A stretch of DNA of 7,646 nt. Source: Elusimicrobiota bacterium. GTDB lineage: Bacteria; CG03; SLGR01; PWQF01. Shown here one piece after another: positions 1 through 6,000 of this stretch. The DNA lies in assembly GCA_003556865.1 (NCBI GenBank), contig PWQF01000010.1, forward strand, positions 1 to 7,646, in the 5' to 3' direction. The notes below the pieces were generated by a model. That model was given only the letters and a program-made list of their open reading frames with translations. It ran no database searches and was not told the DNA's origin. Within the stretch, counting starts at the first letter, position 1, and each line of letters begins with the position of its first letter. Both the position numbers and the translations under genes were made by a program.

Positions 1-2
1 AA

Positions 3-80
3 GAGTATAATGTAAGATCAAGGGCGGAAGATAAGGCCGGCAATATACAGGTGGAAATATCTTCCAGGACTTTTATTTAT
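3..80 (+). repeat. A-unit 0, C-terminal end only
   Basis: Residues 1-26 are the last strand of an Ig-like unit whose beginning lies upstream. The closing motif R-A-E-D-K-A-G-N is at residues 7-14. Its 15 bases for D-K-A-G-N (30-44) recur exactly at 2898-2912 in A-unit 8, which also has a similar flanking strand (Y-N-V-R-S-R versus Y-R-V-R-T-R). Confidence 0.85.
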
Positions 81-3000
81 GATTTTGAACCCCCTTCTTC
101 CGTGGTGACCCAGCCTTCAGGCGCTGTTTTCAAACAGGAAGTGACTCAGATAACGGGAACGGCTGACGATGATATTGCCGGGGGAGGTTCGGGCATAAGA
201 AGGGTAAGGCTTTTAGTGGAGAATGTTACCGACGGGCAATACTGGCACGGAGGTGCCCTGGGTTGGGACTCGGATCTTCCCGAACCCTGGCCGCTTGCTT
301 CCGGGGCTGAATCCTGGAGTTATGCAATAGCAGATACTGCTTTCAGTTCCGGACGCCAGTACAGCTTAAGGGTAAAAGCAGAGGATAATGCAGGGAATAT
401 TGAAGAAGGCCAGTCCGGTCTCTTTTATTACGACAAGGAGCCTCCCCATACCGAAATAACGTATCCTTCAGATGAATTTTACAGGGAGCTTAATATAATA
501 GAAGGAATCTCCTATGACCTGCCTTCTTCTCCTCTTTACCATTCGGGAGTGGAAAGCATAGGGTTAAAGATATCTGATGTTACCGCTTCTCCCGCTGAAC
601 ACTGGACCGGTTCGGCCTGGTCAACCTATTCTGCAGTTTTTGTGCCGGTTTCTATGGAAGCTGACGGAAGCTGGGAATATGATACAGTAATTGCGGGCCT
701 GGAATGGAAAGACGGCCATACTTATGAGCTGGTTTCAAAGGGAGAAGACAGCGCAGGAAATATTGAGGTTTCGCTAAGCACTTTTTCTTTTACATTTGTT
801 ACCACTGCCCCTGAAGTGGAAATCACACGGCCTGCCCACGGTGATCTTCTTAATATTTTAAGCCAGATAAGGGGAACTGCAGCGGCGGAGTTTACGGATG
901 TGGATAATGTAAAGTTAAGGATTCAGGACCGCACCCAGGAGCCTTATCTTTATTACGACGGTTCGGAATGGACAACTGATTCAGGTGTCTTAGTTCCCGC
1001 CACAGGGGGCGGCAGCAAATCAATTAACTGGTATTATGATATGGTTTCCGAACAGGTCTGGACCGACGGACACGGTTACCGCATAACTCCTATCGCCGAG
1101 GATGCCATAGGCAATATAAGGACAGGGAGCCATATATCTTTCACTTATGATACTACTCCCCCTGAATCAGAAATAGTTTCCCCTTCAGATGAGAGCCACC
1201 ATAACCGTCTTTCTCTTATTTCAGGAACTTCTTCCGATGAAACTGCCGGAGTGGAAAGAGTTGATTTAAGGATTTACGATATTGATGCAGGAAACTACTG
1301 GGACGGCAATACCTGGCTTGGTGATGAAGATGACTGGCTCCCGGCATCCGGGACCCCCAACTGGAATTTTGATTCCTCGGAAGTTAACTGGGTTGACGGT
1401 CACAGTTACCTGATACAGTCCCGGGCAACAGACCGGGCCACCGATGTTTTTGGAGAAGATCCCAATATAGAGGAAGTGGAAGAGGATGAGGGGATTATAA
1501 TTATAAACGATGAAACTCATCCGGTTTCTGAAATAACGGTTCCCCAGCAGGGAGAGATAAGGAGTACTCTTGCGGAAATAATCGGGACTGCTTCTGATGA
1601 TGAACCGGGCGAACTGACCGGGGTGGAAGTTAAGATTTTCAGGTCGGTTATAGGCGGTTACTGGAATGAAGAAGAAGGGGATTGGGATATGGAAGCGCAG
1701 GAATACTGGAACCAGGCTCTTTCAGAAGACGCATTCCAGAACTGGAGCTGGGATTCAGAGGGAATATGGGAGCACGGTCTCAACTATCAGATTACTGCCC
1801 GGGCAGAGGACCGTGCGGGAAACCAGGAGGAGAGTCCGGTAACAGTAAGCTTTACCTATAATACAGGCGAACCTGTTTCGTATATCTCGGTTCCTGAACA
1901 TGCCATAACCACAAATACCCTGAGCAGGGTAAGCGGTACTGCTGAAAGCGCCCTGGCCGGAGGGGATATAAGCAGGGTGAGGGTGCTTATAGAAAGGGAT
2001 GACGGCCTCTACTGGAACTGGGTGGGCGGATTTACCGAATCACAGGTATGGGGGGTATGCGACGGAACGGTGGATTGGGACCTTGATGTTTCCGGGGTTA
2101 ACTGGGAAACCGACCGCAACTATATAATACATTCCCAGGCCCGTGACGATTCACTACCCTATAATACCGAAAGTATGGGTCAGCCGGGAGATACTAATGC
2201 CCATGAAATAACCTTTGACGATACGGGTCCGGAAACCTATGTTGAATATCCTGATGACGGGGGACATTATACCCCTTCAGCCCTTGGAAATACGGTTGAG
2301 GGTTCCGCCCAGGACCAGACAAGCAGTGTTGAAAAAGTGGAAATAAGCATAGAAGAAGTAAAGACCGGTAACTATTTTCTTCCCGGGCTGGGATTTATAG
2401 ATACAGGCGGGGAGGAAGAGTGGGTTGAAACCGAACTTCAGCAGCAGGCTCCCCAGACCGGATGGGAATATTATGATGACGCTTTTACAGGCGGGGACGG
2501 CTGGAGGGAAAGCGCTTACCGGATAAGCAGCAGGGGGTGGGATAATATCGGAAATATGTCTGAAGCCGCCGAAGTATTTACAGTGGTTGTTGATACCACC
2601 CCACCCTCCACATATATAGAAAGGCCGCTTCACGGCGGGGTATATGAGGATGACGGACTGGCAAGGCTCAGGGGATCTGCCCAGGATAGCGACCCGGGCC
2701 AGCTGGATAGGGTTGAAATAAGCATAAATATAAGAGACTACAAAGGCAGCAATGACTATTACTGGGACGGATCAACCTGGACGGATACCGGTCCCCAGTA
2801 TATAGATACTTCCGGTTCGCCGGATAACTGGTATTATGATATGGATCCCCAGGACTGGATAACGGGTATGTTTTACAGGGTAAGGACCAGGGCCTACGAT
2901 AAGGCCGGCAATGTTGAGGAGGTTACCGAATTTAACGAGTTTTCAATAGTTCTTGAAGCTGAATCTTTCCTGGTAACGGGTGTGGGAAATAACCAGACAG

Positions 3001-6000
3001 CAGGGACTCCCCAGACAGTAACGGTAGAAGCCCTTGACCGTTACGGGGAAAGAGCCCTTACCTTTGAGGGGACTGTCAGGTTTGTTACAAAGGATGAAAG
3101 CGATATATTTGACATCTCCCAGGCCCGGTGGGCGGAATCCCTCTTCTCCGGGGGGAATGAAAGAAGTTTTACCGAAGAGGACGAGGGGATAAAAGAGTTT
3201 GAGAACATATTCCGTTTCAGGACAGCTTCAACCGATGAGAATGATACCAAGTTCCTGGGGGTTTATTATACGGAAGATCCGGGTGTGAGGGGGCTGCAGA
3301 GCAATATTGCCGTTAACCCCGCTACTCCTGACCGTCTTCAGATTATTTATCCCGGGGAAACCCACCGTCCCGGCACCACCGCCGGAAAGGAAGGCCCCCG
3401 CACTTCTTATCCGGCCGGAGGCTCTTTTAACGTTACTGTAAATATAACCGACCAGTACTGGAATGTTACCGGGGCATCAGCTCTTGTAAATGTGGAATCC
3501 ACTGATGATAATGCCGATGACCCCGGAGAGGTTTTTATAGAAGGGCCATCACAAGTGGGACTTGTGCTGGTAACGGCGGGTGAACATCACGTTACTGCCG
3601 CTGCTGCCGATTATGATAATTTTCCTGCCGGTCACGATTACAACCACCCGCTGGAGATTTATCCCGATATTGCCCAGAGGTTACAGATAATTTTTCCCGG
3701 AGAAGAGGCTGCTCCCGGGACCGGTACGGGAAAAACAGGGTCACCGCAGGCGCAGCCCTCAAACAGCCCTTTTACCTTAACCGTAAATGCGGTGGATAAC
3801 TTCTATAACGTTAATCCGGAGGCGGAAGTGGAAGTTTATGTCAGTCATAGCGATACTTCAGAATACTCTTCCGCTTTTTCTACCAGAACTCTCAGTGAAG
3901 GCACAGCCGAAGTTGAGCTGAACCTTATAATAGCCGGAATTAATACCATATGGGTTGAAGATACGGCTGAAGAGGACCGGCTTAGCAGCGGGTCAGGTGA
4001 AATAGAGATAAGTTACGGGGAAGGAATGAATCTGCAGGTTATAGTTCCCGGGCAGGAAGCGGCTCCGGGAACTGTTTCAGGTAAGAGCGGTTCACCCCAG
4101 GAGCAGACGGCAGGTAAAGAGTTTCAGGTAAGGGTAAACCTTACAGACCAGTGGTGGAACGTAAAGACCGATTCATCGGCTTATGTGACTGTTTCCGGCG
4201 CAGATGTTTACGGTTCCCCCTCACCTGCAAGTCCCAGTTCCAGGCAGGTAGAGGGGTTCCGGGATTTTAATATTAATTTTAGGACCGCCTGGCAGGATTC
4301 TTCACAGGCCTCCTGGGCGGTAAGTTCTTCGGCTGAGGGGTGGGAAAATTATATCTCCTCGGAAATTCCGGTAAAACCTGCCGGGGCAGAAGCCCTTCAG
4401 GTACTTCTTCCCGGAGAATCTCCCCTTCCGGGTTCTGCAGCCGGTAAAGAAGGCGAAGCTGCAACCCAGGTTGCCGGCTCTTCATTTACCGTAACTGTAA
4501 GGGCCGTAGATGAGTTCTGGAATATACAGCCTTCATCCAATCCTGCCGTGGTAATAGAAGCCGATACAGACCATTACGAGGCGCAGGGAGAGCAGGGTCT
4601 CTCATCCGGTGAGCGGGATTTCTGGATTAACCTTAAGGATGCGGAACGCTCACCCTGGATAATAACGGCTTCGGTATCCGAAGGCGGCGATATTCATTCG
4701 GGCACATCAAGCCCGGTCCAAGTTGATGCGGGCGCTGCCCGGAAACTCCAGGTTCTTGCTCCCGGCGAAGTCTGGGACCCGGGAAGTGAAACCGGAAGAG
4801 AAGGCTTGCCGGACGAGCAGACTGCAGGTGAATCTTTTGAAATAAAGTTAAGAACTGTGGATGAGTTCTGGAACCGGAGCAATGCAATTGCCAATGTAAA
4901 ACTTACTTCCAGCGATCCCAATGACGAGGTCCAGGAACTGGGTTTTACCGGTGAAGATACCATATCCCATATTTTTAAGACGGCAAACGATTCCTGGCAG
5001 ATAACTGTATCCACAACCGATTCTCCCCATTACCCTCCCCATGCTACACAGGATATTTATGTTAATCCCGGGCCGGTTCAGAAACTGCTGGTGACGGTGC
5101 CTGGTGAAAGCCTGCTTGAAGGTTCTGTTTCCGGAAAGAGCGGAGAACCTGTTGCCCAGACGGCAGGAGTTCCTTTTAATATCAACGTTTATGCCGTGGA
5201 TGAATTCTGGAACAGGACAGAGGCTGAACCGGAAGTGGGTATAACAACCGAGGATCCCCACGATACTCATCCCGTCTCCCGGTCCCTGACCGCAGGAGCA
5301 ACCACTTTCAGCATAGATTTCCGCAGGGCCCATTCAACCTGGACCGTCAGCGCGGCTGCCTCGGGCATAGATAACTATGAGTCTTCCGGAATATTTACAA
5401 AACCCAATTCCCCCGTAAAACTTCAGATACTTGCTCCGGGAGAAAATCCGGACGGAGGTAATGTCGGAGAGGAAGGGGTAACGGGTGAAGCTGAAACGCA
5501 GAGGGCGGGTATTCCTTTTGAAGTGGAAGTAAGGGGAGTGGATGAATTCTGGAATATTAACCATCAGGCAGAGGCGCTGCCCAGCCTCACAAGTGATTAC
5601 GGAGCTGATTATATAGAAATGGCTAAAGACCTTGAGAACGGTTCGGCCTTTTTTGAGGTAATACTTTCCCGGGCCAATACTACTTCCTATCTTACCGTTG
5701 AGGATTTAAACGAGCCCCTGCCTCTCCAGGGGCAGGAACACGGCGGTATTTACTGCCAGCCGGGTGAACCCCATTCCCTTATGGTTATTATGAACGGTGA
5801 AGAGCATACCCCGGCCATGAATTATGAAACGGGCGGAAAAACTTCCGAGCCGGATCCGGTTACAGCTGGGCAGGAGTTCAGTTTCGAGGTCTTATCCGTG
5901 GACAGCAATTTTAATATAACTCCAACTACTGCAGCGGTGATTATAGAAAGCAGTGACAACTATGCCCTGCTGCCTTCCACCGGGTCCCTTATATCCGGAG

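Larger units (their letters stand above)
3..2954 (+). repeat. Block A: tandem array of tryptophan-rich Ig-like domains
   Basis: The array covers residues 1-984: the end of one unit and eight complete units of 117-124 residues. Each unit opens with a D-T-T-P-P-like turn and a strand of the form S-E-I-x-x-P, followed by a turn such as I-S-G-T-A-S-D and a strand V-E-R-V-x-L-x-I. A Y-W-D-G-x-x-W motif comes next, then a central W-x-x-D stretch and a closing strand Y-x-I-x-x-R-A-x-D-x-A-G-N-x-E. This is the pattern of bacterial Ig-like domains of the 'D-T-T-P-P ... G-T-A-x-D ... D-x-A-G-N' type. I counted 35 Trp in these 984 residues. Units differ widely in DNA sequence, so the array is old. Unit borders are set at the D-x-x-P-P turn and could shift by a few residues. 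Confidence 0.9.

Noticed and set aside
1266..3250. Minus-strand open frames at 1266-1520, 2277-2633 and 3041-3250
   Set aside because: All lie opposite the continuous plus-strand repeat gene, have no family resemblance and show no gene-start signals.
4065..4095. Possible P-loop (Walker A) in the leader, P-G-T-V-S-G-K-S-G in B-unit 3 and a similar stretch in B-unit 6
   Set aside because: Walker A needs four residues between the first Gly and G-K; here there are three. The motif is a repeated domain linker with no Walker B or NTPase context.
4848..5564. Minus-strand open frames of 161 and 76 codons, with an internally repeated peptide I-P-E-F-I-H
   Set aside because: The repeated peptide is the reverse-strand reading of the codons for V-D-E-F-W-N in the B units. 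The frames are antisense shadows of the plus-strand gene, and the periodicity comes from that gene.
5714..5733. Perfect 7-base inverted repeat with a 6-base loop, resembling a terminator stem
   Set aside because: It is in the middle of the open frame, and no T-run follows. It is G/C-rich coding sequence for P-L-P-L-Q-G.
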